The notes beneath the pieces were generated by a model that made no database searches, was not told the origin of the DNA, and saw only the letters and a program-made list of their open reading frames with translations. Positions 26,633 through 35,741 of a stretch of DNA of 64,000 nt are shown here, in pieces. A program made the position numbers and the translations under genes. The stretch lies in NCBI RefSeq assembly GCF_014189505.1, contig NZ_CP050303.1:186001-250000 (forward strand). The letters are read 5' to 3'. The first letter of the stretch is position 1, and each line of letters starts with the position of its first letter. The DNA is from Phyllobacterium sp. 628. Its GTDB lineage: Bacteria > Pseudomonadota > Alphaproteobacteria > Rhizobiales > Rhizobiaceae.

Positions 26633-28816
26633 ATGACACATAACAACACGGTCCGTTGGGCAGGTTTTCTCCTTGCCAGTACCGCACTCGCACTTCTGCA
26701 GCCAGCCATTGCCGGTGCACAGGAAAATGTGGTTCTGAAGGAAATCGTCATTGACGGCGGCGGCACTGCGACAGGTCCGGTCAAAGGCTATGTTGCCAAG
26801 AAAACCACGGCGGGTTCCAAATCCGATACGCCGATCACCGCGATTCCGCAGTCCATCTCCGTCGTCGGTCAGGACGAATTGCGCGATCGCGGCGTGAAGA
26901 AAGTTGATGAAGCCCTGCGCTATACGGCAGGTATCACCGCATCGCCGTTTGGCGAAGATCCGGATACGGACTGGATTTTCATCCGCGGCTTTCAAGCAAC
27001 CCAGTCCGGCATTTTCCTCGATGGTCTGCCGCTCTACGGCTATGGCTTTGGCGGGTTCCAGATCGATCCCTACATGCTCGAACGTGTGGAAGTGCTGAAA
27101 GGCCCGGCCTCGGTTCTCTACGGCGGTGCCAATCCCGGCGGCATCGTTAATATGGTGAGCAAGCGTCCGCAGAAGGACCGTTTCGGCCGTATCGAGACCG
27201 GCATCAACCAATATGGCAATGCCTATCTCGGCGTCGATTTTGGCGACAAGATCGATGAAAACGGCGTTTGGACCTACCGCTTCACCGGCCGGATTGCCGG
27301 GGGCGAGCAGCAGACGGATTTCGCCAAGGATTTTCGCGGCTCGCTTATGCCGCAGATCACCTATGAGCCGTCGGCTGATACAAAAATCAGCGTCTTTGGC
27401 CAGTTCTCGGCCCTCGATCAGACACATGCAGGCGGTGGGTTCCTGCCTTATTATGGCACCGTCAAGAATGCGTCTTTTGGCAAGATCAGCCGCAAAGCCA
27501 ATTTCACCGAGCCGAGCATTGATGATGGCGAAAACCGGCAATATCTGATCGGCTACGAAGCCGAACACACGTTCGACAATGGCTGGAAGCTTAGCCAGAA
27601 TATGCGATACGGCCATCAGAACAAGGAAGAAACCTCGCCCTATCCCTATGGCTATGTTGACCCTGCCTTTCCCTATGGCGGCGGCCCGAAGCCGACAACA
27701 CCGGATAATCAACTCTATCGTATCGGTTTCAACCACGACACCAAGGTCGATACATTCCTGTTGGACAATCGTGCCGAGAAGGAATTCACCACCGGAGCTT
27801 TTGAGCATAATTTCCTGTTTGGTGTGGACTACAAATACTTCAAGATCGATCAGACACAGGCATCCGGCGGAGCAACGCCGATCAGCGCCAACAACCCCGT
27901 ATACGGAGCACCCCAAGGACCAACCAGCGTTTATCTCGATCAGGTTCTGAAGATGAACCAGATTGGTGTCTATGCACAGGATCAGGTGCGGTTTGGCGAC
28001 GGTTGGCTGGTGACGCTGAACGGCCGGTATCACTATGTGAACATCAAATCCGACTCGGCTGTGGGCCCATTCTTCCCGCTTGGGCCGACCTATGATTACA
28101 ACAAGGGTGCATTCAGCGGTCGTGCGGGTCTTGGCTATGAGTTCGACAATGGCGTAACGCCCTATGTAAGTGTTGCGACCTTCTTCAATCCTGTGATCGG
28201 GACAACCCGTGAAAAGCCATTGGTGCCGGAGGAAGGCTATCAGCTCGAAGCAGGTGTCAAATATGCACCGGATTTCATCGATGGCCTGCTGACCGCCTCG
28301 GTGTTTCAGATCACCAAGCGGAACGCCCTGTCGCGCATTCCCGGCACATTTATCGACACGCAGTTGGGTGAAGTGAAATCGACGGGCCTCGAACTTGAAG
28401 GCAAGGTCAATATCGACCAGAACTGGAAGGCTTTGGCATCGTTGACCGTGCTCGACATGGAAGTCAGCAAGGACAATGATCCGGATCTTGTTGGCAAGTG
28501 GCCGACAATCGTTCCCAAGACGTCAGCGGCGTTCTGGCTCGATTACACCGTCGATCAGGGTGCGCTGGAAGGTCTCAACCTCGGTGCCGGCGTGCGCTAT
28601 CAGGGCGAATCCTATGCCACCAAAGACAACAAGCTGAAGGTTCCGGCTGCCACATTGTTCGATGCGGCAATCCGCTACGAGAAAGACAGCTGGGGCATGG
28701 CACTCAACGTGACCAACCTCTTCGATAAAGCCTATGTGAAGGGCTGCGACGGCGAGGCGGTCTGTGGTTACGGTGACGGCCGAACCTTTACACTGTCCGC
28801 CCATACCAAATGGTAA
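26633..28816 (+). CDS. TonB-dependent siderophore receptor
   Basis: A 727-residue outer-membrane receptor. The signal peptide is WAGFLLASTALALLQPAIAGAQ. The plug domain (about residues 45-190) has the marks TPITAIPQSISVVGQDEL, DEALRYTAGI and VEVLKGPASVLYGGANPGGIVNMVSKRP of the FhuA/FoxA ferric-siderophore group. The 22-strand barrel ends in ...GRTFTLSAHTKW with a C-terminal aromatic residue for outer-membrane assembly. A TonB box candidate lies in VVLKEIVI near the mature N-terminus. The ATG at 26633 is chosen over a GTG at 26603. The neighbouring AraC-type gene is its probable activator. The siderophore, most likely hydroxamate or xenosiderophore, is not resolved; tonB and exbBD are not in the window. 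Confidence 0.92.
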   Translation: MTHNNTVRWAGFLLASTALALLQPAIAGAQENVVLKEIVIDGGGTATGPVKGYVAKKTTAGSKSDTPITAIPQSISVVGQDELRDRGVKKVDEALRYTAGITASPFGEDPDTDWIFIRGFQATQSGIFLDGLPLYGYGFGGFQIDPYMLERVEVLKGPASVLYGGANPGGIVNMVSKRPQKDRFGRIETGINQYGNAYLGVDFGDKIDENGVWTYRFTGRIAGGEQQTDFAKDFRGSLMPQITYEPSADTKISVFGQFSALDQTHAGGGFLPYYGTVKNASFGKISRKANFTEPSIDDGENRQYLIGYEAEHTFDNGWKLSQNMRYGHQNKEETSPYPYGYVDPAFPYGGGPKPTTPDNQLYRIGFNHDTKVDTFLLDNRAEKEFTTGAFEHNFLFGVDYKYFKIDQTQASGGATPISANNPVYGAPQGPTSVYLDQVLKMNQIGVYAQDQVRFGDGWLVTLNGRYHYVNIKSDSAVGPFFPLGPTYDYNKGAFSGRAGLGYEFDNGVTPYVSVATFFNPVIGTTREKPLVPEEGYQLEAGVKYAPDFIDGLLTASVFQITKRNALSRIPGTFIDTQLGEVKSTGLELEGKVNIDQNWKALASLTVLDMEVSKDNDPDLVGKWPTIVPKTSAAFWLDYTVDQGALEGLNLGAGVRYQGESYATKDNKLKVPAATLFDAAIRYEKDSWGMALNVTNLFDKAYVKGCDGEAVCGYGDGRTFTLSAHTKW

Positions 28817-28882
28817 GGTAGAGATAATATCACCCGCACCGCCGGTGCCAAGCGCATTGCCGGTGTTTTCATTGTCCCGGCG

Positions 28883-28905
28883 CTCCTGACTTCTTTTGTC
28901 AGGAG
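28883..28905. terminator. Hairpin after the siderophore receptor gene
   Basis: CTCCTGAC (28883-28890) and GTCAGGAG (28898-28905) form a perfect 8-bp stem with a T-rich seven-base loop, 67 bases past the receptor stop. There is no T-run after it, so termination is not certain. The remainder of the 209-base gap before the ABC ATPase gene shows no gene. Confidence 0.5.
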
Positions 28906-29025
28906 GGTGGTTTGAAAACCTCTTTCGATCACCATATAAGGAAAATCATTCTTCCAATTATGTTTCGTATCCGCTGTTCTTTCTGGTAAAGACTGGCGGA
29001 CCGAAATTCCTTCCGGATACATCTC

Positions 29026-29952
29026 ATGTCATCAGCCATTTCTGTCTCCAGTCTGTTCAAGACCTACGGTTCCGGGTTTGAAGCGCTGAAGAATATCAAT
29101 CTCGACATTCGCCACGGTGAAATCTTCGCGCTGCTCGGGCCGAATGGCGCGGGCAAGACGACGCTCATCAGCACGATCTGCGGTATCGTCAATCCAACAT
29201 CGGGGACGATCCTTGCCGATGGCCACGACATCCAGAAGGAATACCGCGCCGCGCGCACCAAGATCGGGCTTGTTCCGCAAGAGCTGACCACGGATGCGTT
29301 TGAGACTGTCTGGAACACGGTCAGCTTCAGCCGCGGTCTGTTCGGCAAGCCGTTCAACCCCGCCCATATCGAGAAAATTCTGAAAGAACTCTCGCTCTGG
29401 GACAAGAAAGACAACAAGATCATCACGCTGTCCGGCGGTATGAAGCGCCGCGTCATGATCGCCAAGGCATTGTCGCACGAACCGGAAATCCTGTTCCTTG
29501 ACGAACCAACGGCAGGTGTCGACGTGGAGCTGCGGCGCGACATGTGGAACGTGGTGCGGGCACTGCGGGAATCCGGCGTCACCATTATTTTGACGACCCA
29601 TTATATCGAGGAAGCCGAGCAGATGGCAGACCGCATCGGTGTCATCAGCAAGGGCGAAATCGTCCTTGTCGAGGAAAAGAGTGAACTGATGCGCTCGCTC
29701 GGCAAGAAGCAACTGCGCCTGCAACTGCAGGAAGAACACAAATCCATCCCTGCCGCACTGGCCAAATACGGGCTGGAGCTGGCACCCAGCGGCGGCGAAC
29801 TGATTTACAGTTACGACGCGCACGAGGAAAAGACCGGCATTGCCGCGCTGCTCAAGGACCTGGAAAAGGCGGGCATGGGTTTCAACGACATTCAGACGAA
29901 GCAAAGCTCGCTTGAGGAAATCTTCGTCAATCTGGTGAAGGAACGCACATGA
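29026..29952 (+). CDS. ABC-2 type exporter ATP-binding protein (YadG-like)
   Basis: A 308-residue ATPase, the same length as E. coli YadG. Walker A is [18 protein letters not shown] near residue 40, the signature is [16 protein letters not shown], and Walker B is [20 protein letters not shown] with the switch histidine in [18 protein letters not shown]. The C-terminal 90 residues are the regulatory tail typical of drug and polysaccharide exporters. It pairs with the permease gene that overlaps it by 4 bases. The YadGH family is uncharacterised, so no substrate is given; proximity to the siderophore receptor could be chance. Confidence 0.88.
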   Translation: MSSAISVSSLFKTYGSGFEALKNINLDIRHGEIFALLGPNGAGKTTLISTICGIVNPTSGTILADGHDIQKEYRAARTKIGLVPQELTTDAFETVWNTVSFSRGLFGKPFNPAHIEKILKELSLWDKKDNKIITLSGGMKRRVMIAKALSHEPEILFLDEPTAGVDVELRRDMWNVVRALRESGVTIILTTHYIEEAEQMADRIGVISKGEIVLVEEKSELMRSLGKKQLRLQLQEEHKSIPAALAKYGLELAPSGGELIYSYDAHEEKTGIAALLKDLEKAGMGFNDIQTKQSSLEEIFVNLVKERT

Positions 29953-30710
29953 ACCTGCATGCGATCCGGGCGATCTACCTGTTCGAAATGCACCGTACCT
30001 GGCGCACGATCATGCAGAGCATCATCTCGCCTGTCATATCGACCAGCCTGTATTTCGTCGTCTTCGGCTCGGCAATCGGCGGACGTATTCCCGAAATCAG
30101 CGGCGTACCCTATGGCGCGTTCATCGTACCGGGGCTGGTGATGCTGTCGCTGCTGACGCAAAGCATTTCCAATGCTTCTTTCGGCATCTATTTCCCCAAA
30201 TTCACCGGCACGATCTACGAATTGCTTTCCGCGCCTGTCTCCTATCTCGAGATTGTCATCGCCTATGTCGGAGCGGCGGCGTCGAAGTCCATTATTCTGG
30301 GCGTCATCATTCTGGCCACCGCGGCGTTGTTTGTCCCCCTCAGGATCGAACATCCATTCATCATGGTGCTGTTTCTGGTGCTGACTGCGGTCACGTTCAG
30401 CCTGTTCGGTTTTATCATCGGTATCTGGGCCGATGGCTTCGAGAAACTACAACTCGTGCCGCTGATGATCGTGACACCGCTGACGTTCCTGGGTGGCAGC
30501 TTCTATTCGATCGATATGCTTCCGCCATTCTGGCGCGTGGTCACGCTGTTCAATCCGGTTCTCTATCTGGTCAGCGGGTTTCGCTGGAGTTTCTATGGCC
30601 TGTCAGACGTGCATATTGGCACCAGCCTCGGCATGACAGCGGTGTTCCTTGTCGTGTGCATCTTTATCGTGCGCTGGATGTTCAAAACGGGGTATCGGTT
30701 GAAGAGCTGA
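29949..30710 (+). CDS. ABC-2 type exporter permease (YadH-like)
   Basis: A 253-residue membrane protein with six predicted helices, close in length to E. coli YadH (256). It begins [40 protein letters not shown] and contains the ABC-2 signature region [31 protein letters not shown] near the end. It is coupled to the ATPase gene by an ATGA overlap and forms the channel of the exporter. The direction is outward by family; the substrate is unknown. Confidence 0.88.
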   Translation: MNLHAIRAIYLFEMHRTWRTIMQSIISPVISTSLYFVVFGSAIGGRIPEISGVPYGAFIVPGLVMLSLLTQSISNASFGIYFPKFTGTIYELLSAPVSYLEIVIAYVGAAASKSIILGVIILATAALFVPLRIEHPFIMVLFLVLTAVTFSLFGFIIGIWADGFEKLQLVPLMIVTPLTFLGGSFYSIDMLPPFWRVVTLFNPVLYLVSGFRWSFYGLSDVHIGTSLGMTAVFLVVCIFIVRWMFKTGYRLKS

Positions 30711-30991
30711 ACCTACTCTTCCCAGCGCTGAAACGGATCGCGATCATCGCTCGTATGATTGCGCTCTTCGGTGCCGAGAAAATCAACGGCTATATCGTCG
30801 GGTTTGAGCGCGATGGGCAGAAGATCCCCGATGGTCCGCAACGGCCATTTGACGGTCCCTGTTCAGCGGACCATGCTTTGATACTGTCTTTCCCACCGGA
30901 CCCATACGCATTCCCCACTCGTGCGGTACCGGAGATGATCATGCCGGCAAAACCCGTAAGGAGTCGAGTCCCGCTTTTCGTTCAGCGGGAC
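30711..30991. other. Intergenic stretch without a gene, with hairpins containing a shared TTCAGCGG motif
   Basis: About 270 bases between the exporter permease stop and the convergent membrane protein gene. I see no credible gene. GGTCC (from about 30857) with GGACC around CTGTTCAGC, and GTCCCGCT (30968-30975) with AGCGGGAC (30984-30991), are two hairpins sharing GTTCAGCGG(G)ACC. The second overlaps the last codons of the minus-strand gene and may serve as a terminator for both strands. Confidence 0.45.
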
Positions 30992-31404
30992 CACACGCCG
31001 TAAACAACCAGCGCCACGAACAGCGTAATGAAAACGGCAAAGGCAATATGCAGTTTCAACAGTGTGCTTTTCGTTCCTGATATGCGCACATGCAGCGGCC
31101 GGGTTTTGTCCGGCCGGGCGCGCAGATGCATCCGCGCCAGAATATCGTCCACGGCCTTGCAGCCATCAAGGGCATCCTCATGCGAGGCGATATAGCGGAA
31201 CAGCGCCGCATCGAAAAACAGATAACCCGTCAGGAACAGGGTGATGAGACCGCCAACCATCATCAGCGGCCACAATCCGGCAAAGAGTGCCCCGCCCTTA
31301 TCGGCGATCAGTGATGTGGCGACCATCAGGATGCAAGTGAATACACCATAGGTGATCGCACGCTGCCTCAAATGATGGGCAAACTCTATCGGGTCTTCCT
31401 CCAT
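30982..31404 (-). CDS. Small membrane protein of unknown function
   Basis: A 140-residue protein that I do not recognise. It has a short acidic N-terminus (MEEDPIEFAHHLRQR), two close hydrophobic segments (about residues 20-65), a charged middle region with DALDGCKAVDDILARMHLR, and a final helix (LLKLHIAFAVFITLFVALVVYGVW). The ATG at 31404 is preferred since AAGGGGA lies 4-5 bases before it; an upstream GTG-type start at 31437 would add 11 residues. It is convergent with the YadH-like gene and stands alone, with the MFS gene on the same strand ending 64-96 bases upstream. Confidence 0.7.
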   Translation of the reverse strand: MEEDPIEFAHHLRQRAITYGVFTCILMVATSLIADKGGALFAGLWPLMMVGGLITLFLTGYLFFDAALFRYIASHEDALDGCKAVDDILARMHLRARPDKTRPLHVRISGTKSTLLKLHIAFAVFITLFVALVVYGVWSR

Positions 31405-31499
31405 ACCGTCCCCTTTGCAAACGAGAGATGTTGCCATATTCTATCGCTATATCAGGTCGTCCGCTCATAAATCTGATTAAAATGGCACGAGTGTACAAC

Positions 31500-32708
31500 C
31501 TAAAGCGCAAAGCGCCGGAAGACAGATCGCAGGGCAAAGGCAAGTGTCAGGCCAATTGCTCCGGCTATTGCTACGGGGACAGCTGCCGCCTTCCATCCGG
31601 CGATATCGACAAGGCTGCCAACCACCACTGGACCAATCATCAGGCCGAGATTGCTGCCCTGCATGACAAGGCCAACCGACATGGCACCCAATTTCGGATC
31701 CGCCACAACCCTTGGTGCCGCTCCCATCATCGACGCCGGAAGACAACCGCCAACGCCGGAAAAGACAACGCAAAGGCCAAAGATCAACCAGGCCGGAGCT
31801 GGCAGAAGGAACACCGCAACGCCGGTGGCTGTCATTACCAGACTTGCACCGGCCATCAGCCGCCAGCGTGCGAAGCCGCGCCGCAGCGCAATACCTGCGC
31901 TGATATTCCCGATAATATTGGCAGCAATCGCAAAGGCAGTCAGCACACCCGCATTCCCACGCGACACTCCCATCTGTTCAGCCAGCAGCACTGGCAGAAA
32001 ACTGAACAGTGCAAAAAATTGCAGGCCATACATGGTAAAGCCGAGTGCCAGCAGCAACGGTCCGCCTGAGGTGACGGTCTTGCCGCTATCGCGAACGATA
32101 TCAGCCAAAGTGCTGGTGATTTTCCGCGGGTTCTCCCGTGGTATGATAACGTGCAGCAGCAGTGCAAAGAGCGCGGCAACGCCCGCATTGGCGAACCAGA
32201 ACGGCCGCCATCCGTTGATGGCCAGCCCAAGCAGCAGCGCCAGCGCCATGCCGAACGGCATGTAGCAACTCCAGAACGAAAAAACGAGATCGCGATCCTG
32301 CGGTGCGGCAAGGCGGTTGAGGATCGCTGACCCGGCTATGATGACAAACAGCAAACCAGCACCCTCAAGGGCGCGGGCACTGAGCAAAATGCTGAATGTT
32401 TCCGTCGATGCCCCCACCGTGCTGCCGAAGGCAATCGCCAGCAGACCCGCGACAATCAGGTTTCTGTCGCCGAACCGGCCTACGGCTGCTCCCACGGCCA
32501 TACCGCCGAATACAGCCAACAAAGCAAAAATCGACATCACCCAGCCTGCCTGTTGCAGGTTAAGCTGAAAATCCTGACGCAACAGCGGAATGGCAATGGT
32601 CGCTTTGCCGACCTGCAGGGCTGCGACAACGCCACTGGCGATGACGAAGGCGGCAGAAAGCCGGTCGGTTTCAGGGATGGAAGGTGCCATCGTTTTGGTA
32701 TCGGTCAT
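31500..32708 (-). CDS. MFS transporter, likely exporter
   Basis: A 402-residue, twelve-helix major facilitator protein. It shows the motif A region AVGAAVGRFGDRNLIVAG between helices 2 and 3, and a central loop at about residue 195-215 splitting two six-helix halves. It resembles CynX/YcaD-like and Bcr-type transporters in general form, but I cannot name a substrate. The ATG at 32708 is preferred (GTGGA about 9 bases upstream) over the ATG at 32732. It is divergent from a LysR-type regulator across a 99-base gap, a classic regulator-target pair. Confidence 0.83.
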   Translation of the reverse strand: MTDTKTMAPSIPETDRLSAAFVIASGVVAALQVGKATIAIPLLRQDFQLNLQQAGWVMSIFALLAVFGGMAVGAAVGRFGDRNLIVAGLLAIAFGSTVGASTETFSILLSARALEGAGLLFVIIAGSAILNRLAAPQDRDLVFSFWSCYMPFGMALALLLGLAINGWRPFWFANAGVAALFALLLHVIIPRENPRKITSTLADIVRDSGKTVTSGGPLLLALGFTMYGLQFFALFSFLPVLLAEQMGVSRGNAGVLTAFAIAANIIGNISAGIALRRGFARWRLMAGASLVMTATGVAVFLLPAPAWLIFGLCVVFSGVGGCLPASMMGAAPRVVADPKLGAMSVGLVMQGSNLGLMIGPVVVGSLVDIAGWKAAAVPVAIAGAIGLTLAFALRSVFRRFAL

Positions 32709-32787
32709 GATTGGTCCACGGAATTCAGTCATGCGGTGATGATGACATGGGGAACATCATCGATGATATTGACAAAATACGCGCCAA

Positions 32788-32810
32788 CATGATCGATTGA
32801 ATAGATCATG
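32788..32810. promoter_or_regulatory. LysR-type operator candidate overlapping the regulator start codon
   Basis: CATGATC (32788-32794) and GATCATG (32804-32810) are inverted copies with a 9-base spacer and contain the ATC-N9-GAT form of the LysR T-N11-A box. The right half includes the ATG of the lysR-type gene, so binding there would also repress the regulator itself, as is common in divergent LysR pairs. Confidence 0.55.
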
Positions 32811-33734
32811 TTGGATGCACTCACGCTTGATCAAATGCGCATGTTCGTGGCCATCACCGAGACGGGGAGCTTCCGCGCCGCCTCGCAGCGGCTGGCGCGC
32901 GTTCAATCCGCTGTCAGCCATTCCATCAGCAGTATGGAGGCGCAGCTCGGTCTTTCGCTGTTCGACCGGTCGGGACACAAGCCGATCCTCACTTCGGAAG
33001 GACAGGCGCTGCTCGCCGATATCCGGGCAATCCTGTTGAAGGTCGATACAATGCGCGCCCGGGCACGCGGGCTTGGTGAAGGGCTTGAGCTTGGCATCAC
33101 CATCGCGCTTGATCCGCAATTTCCCGGACCCCTTGCAGCCCGCGCTTTGAAAATCATGCAGGATGTCTACCCGTCGGTCGGTGTAAGACTGACCATTGCG
33201 CCGATGGGTGTGCCGATTGCCGCCCTTCGGGAGCGCAGATGTACCCTGGCCGTGATGGCAATCGATATGCCGGACCCGATGATTGAACGGGAAGAACTGA
33301 CTTTTCTTTGGCGCATGGCCGTCGTCGCGCCGGGTCATCCTTTGGCCGAACGCGCAGCAATGGCTGGGCCGCTTACCGCTTCGGAACTGGCGGACCATGT
33401 TCAGATTGTTACTGAAGATCCATCGCACCTCACCCGGGGCCGCGATTTTCAGGTCCTGTCACCGCGCACATGGCGCGTCAGTGACAATGATGCCAAGCGG
33501 CTCCTGATACTGGCGGGAATCGGCTGGGGCAATCTGCCGATCTGGCTGGTTGATCAGGATATCCGGGAAGGACGGCTGATGCGCGTCCCGGCCGCCGAGT
33601 TCGGCCCGGAAGGCGAAACCGTCCTGCGCGGCTACCTCGCACACCGCGCCGATGAACCTTTGGGACCAGCATCACGGCTGTTCCGCAAGACGCTCATCGA
33701 GCAGGTTGCCCACAGCAAAATCATGAAACCCTGA
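32808..33734 (+). CDS. LysR-family transcriptional regulator
   Basis: A 308-residue regulator. The N-terminal helix-turn-helix is MFVAITETGSFRAASQRLARVQSAVSHSISSMEAQLGLSLFDRSG, followed by a linker helix and a PBP2-type effector domain (residues about 90-300) beginning LELGITIALDPQFP. It lies divergent to an MFS transporter gene with a likely operator in between and is the natural regulator of that gene. The ATG at 32808 gives the standard family N-terminus (MLDALTLDQMRMFV). The effector is unknown. Confidence 0.88.
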   Translation: MLDALTLDQMRMFVAITETGSFRAASQRLARVQSAVSHSISSMEAQLGLSLFDRSGHKPILTSEGQALLADIRAILLKVDTMRARARGLGEGLELGITIALDPQFPGPLAARALKIMQDVYPSVGVRLTIAPMGVPIAALRERRCTLAVMAIDMPDPMIEREELTFLWRMAVVAPGHPLAERAAMAGPLTASELADHVQIVTEDPSHLTRGRDFQVLSPRTWRVSDNDAKRLLILAGIGWGNLPIWLVDQDIREGRLMRVPAAEFGPEGETVLRGYLAHRADEPLGPASRLFRKTLIEQVAHSKIMKP

Positions 33735-33976
33735 ACCGCCACTAGCCGCCTTTGTCTTGGAAAAGGGCCCATGCGACCGATGCTGCGGTTGTACTGACCT
33801 GCGTTCTGCACTAGGTCCTAACCGCGACCACATTCAGCTTTGGGGGAATACAGGCGTTTTGTCCACCGATACGAGCCCGGTGCCAACAAAACGACAAACA
33901 GAATGGTCAATAGACCACGACCGGACAGACCCAATTCGTCTGTACGGATCTAAGAAGAAGAAAAGGACTGCAAGAA

Positions 33977-34684
33977 ATGCCAGGATTCCGTATTGCCATT
34001 GCGGCTGTTATGACCGTGTTCATGGCGCTGACGATCTCAGCCTGTTCGAACGACGAAGCCACCCAGCGCAAGGCATTCATCGATTTTCTGCAAACACGCA
34101 TTGTCGACAAGAAGGGGGTCAGCGTACCCCAGTTGACCGCAGACGAAACCAAATCATTCGGCAGTTACGCCGCCCAGTACAAAATCATTACCGATTTTCA
34201 TTCCGCGATGAACGAAAAGATCAGCAAGCCGATGGAAGCGCTGGCAGCCAAGGGTGCAATCACGTCCATCAACGATGCAATGAGCCGTAAAGCAGACATT
34301 CAGACAGCCTATGACGGATTGAGCGCTTTGCGTATCACCATGGACGAAGAGCAATCAACGGCGGATAAGGCCCATGCAGCGCTCACGCAGCCGGAAGACC
34401 TCAAGCCCGTGTTTGACAAGGCCTATGACAAGACAGTCAGCAATCTTGCCAATACCTATAAGGAAATCTTTCCAGCCACGAGCCAGACCTTCGACATTCT
34501 TTTGAAGGTTGTCGACTTTGTCGACCAGCACAAGGATAAGATCACCATTTCAGGCTCGATGTTCGAAGTGTCAGACCCAGCGGTGCAAACGCAGCTCAAC
34601 ACGCTGCTGGAACAGGTCAACGCCAAGAGCCAGCAGATGCAGGAAGCGCAACAGAAGATGCGCGCTGCAATCTACGGGAACTAA
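33977..34684 (+). CDS. DUF3053 lipoprotein (YiaF-like)
   Basis: A 235-residue lipoprotein. The signal peptide ends in a lipobox LTISAC, with Cys at about residue 23. Just after it, SNDEATQRKAFIDFLQTRI and the SFGSYAAQYKIITDFHSAMNEKI stretch match the DUF3053/YiaF family of enterobacterial outer-membrane or periplasmic lipoproteins. The mature chain is helical and ends in a coiled-coil-like segment (NTLLEQVNAKSQQMQEAQQKM). Function is unknown. AAAAGGA lies 10-11 bases before the ATG. The 242 bases upstream show no gene. Its stop overlaps the convergent PLP enzyme gene by 4 bases. Confidence 0.82.
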   Translation: MPGFRIAIAAVMTVFMALTISACSNDEATQRKAFIDFLQTRIVDKKGVSVPQLTADETKSFGSYAAQYKIITDFHSAMNEKISKPMEALAAKGAITSINDAMSRKADIQTAYDGLSALRITMDEEQSTADKAHAALTQPEDLKPVFDKAYDKTVSNLANTYKEIFPATSQTFDILLKVVDFVDQHKDKITISGSMFEVSDPAVQTQLNTLLEQVNAKSQQMQEAQQKMRAAIYGN

Positions 34685-35738
34685 CCGACTCTGCCACGTG
34701 CGGCGACGGGGGCTATTTCCACAACCTCGTCGCCTGAAATCAGCACCACACTGTCAAACAGATTTGACACCACACAAGCGTGATTGGGGATAATCCGAAC
34801 GCGATCTCCGATCTTCGGCTTTACCGGACAGGTGGAAATATCAATCGTCCCGTGCTCCTCGCTGAGCGAGGTGATCACCGCATCGGGATACTCGACAATC
34901 CGTCCGAAACCTTCCATTCCGAATGTGTCTGATGTCAGCGACTTCGATCCCGCATCAATGACGGCACGGTTTTCTGTCGGGCGGCTGACCACGGTTGCAA
35001 ACACAGTCAGCGCACAATCGTCCCATGTGCCAGCGCCTTTGGCCACTTGAAACCGGTCCATATAAATGTAGGTTCCGGGCCGATGTTCGGTCGCACTCGT
35101 CACTTCATGCGCGCGCCACATATCGGGCGAACCGCCATTCGAAATAACGCGCGGATCAAGCCCCGCATCGATTGCCTTTTGTTTCGCCGATTTGAGCCAG
35201 GCCTCATTTTCCGCCACGCCCCCGCCTTGGGATAGGTCATGAACCCGGCAAAGGTCAGGCCATCGGCGGCATCAATAATCTTGGCCAGCGCCACAGCTTC
35301 ATCCGGTGTCTGCACGCCGCAGCGGCCCATTCCGGTATCACACTCAACCAGAACCTCAAGCGGCTTGGCTGAATTCTTGAACGCTTCGGCCAGACCGCGC
35401 ACCGTGAATTCGCTGTCGGCGGTAACCGCAATCTTGATCCGGCCATGCAAGGCAGCAAGCCGGTCCAGTTTTGCTTTGCCGATAATATTGTAGGGGATGA
35501 AAATATCGGTCAGGCCCGCATCGGCCATGACTTCGACTTCGCCAAGTTTCTGACAGGTGATCCCAACTGCACCCAGTTCCACCTGCCGTTTGGCAAAGCG
35601 CGGCAGCTTGTGTGTTTTGATGTGCGGGCGCACGGCAAGCCCGTGAGCGTCGGCATAGGTCTGGAAACGCTGCAGATTGGCATCAGCCCGGTCCACGTCG
35701 ATAAGGACGGCAGGCGTATCAAGGTCGGACAGTTTCAA
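34681..35738 (-). pseudogene. D-serine dehydratase/D-threonine aldolase-type PLP enzyme, single-base frameshift
   Basis: Two frames make one Ala-racemase-fold (DSD1) enzyme. The first (35738 down to the shift) has MKLSDLDTPAVLIDVDRAD and the PLP lysine in VRPHIKTHKLPRF. The second (down to 34681) has NGGSPDMWRAH and the zinc pair in IIPNHACVVSNLFD. The break is in TYPKAG, at a run of five C on the plus strand (35219-35223); one more C restores YPKAGGVAENEAWL without any other change. The shape fits enzymes that dehydrate or cleave D-3-hydroxy amino acids. It is the last gene of the SDR-ATPase-RpiR operon, 3 bases after the RpiR gene. It may be a real null, a phase-variable run or a sequencing error. 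Confidence 0.85.
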
Positions 35739-35741
35739 TTC

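Noticed and set aside
26606..28033. 475-codon minus-strand frame opposite the TonB receptor
   Set aside because: Shadow of the receptor gene; the plus-strand product has a signal peptide, plug motifs and full barrel length.
28883..28905. Strong rho-independent terminator after the siderophore receptor
   Set aside because: The 8-bp stem is perfect but no T-run follows on either side, so it is listed only as a hairpin with moderate confidence.
30656..31003. 115-codon plus-strand frame after the YadH-like gene
   Set aside because: It begins inside the permease gene and ends in the convergent gene; no ribosome binding site or family match.
31500..32732. Start of the MFS gene at 32732
   Set aside because: No ribosome binding site precedes it; ATG 32708 has GTGGA at a suitable distance and fits the first helix better, though the longer form cannot be ruled out.
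33757..34290. Plus-strand frame of 177 codons overlapping the DUF3053 lipoprotein start
   Set aside because: It runs out of frame through the lipoprotein gene, and its product is low in hydrophobic residues with many His, Arg and Cys, typical of a chance frame.
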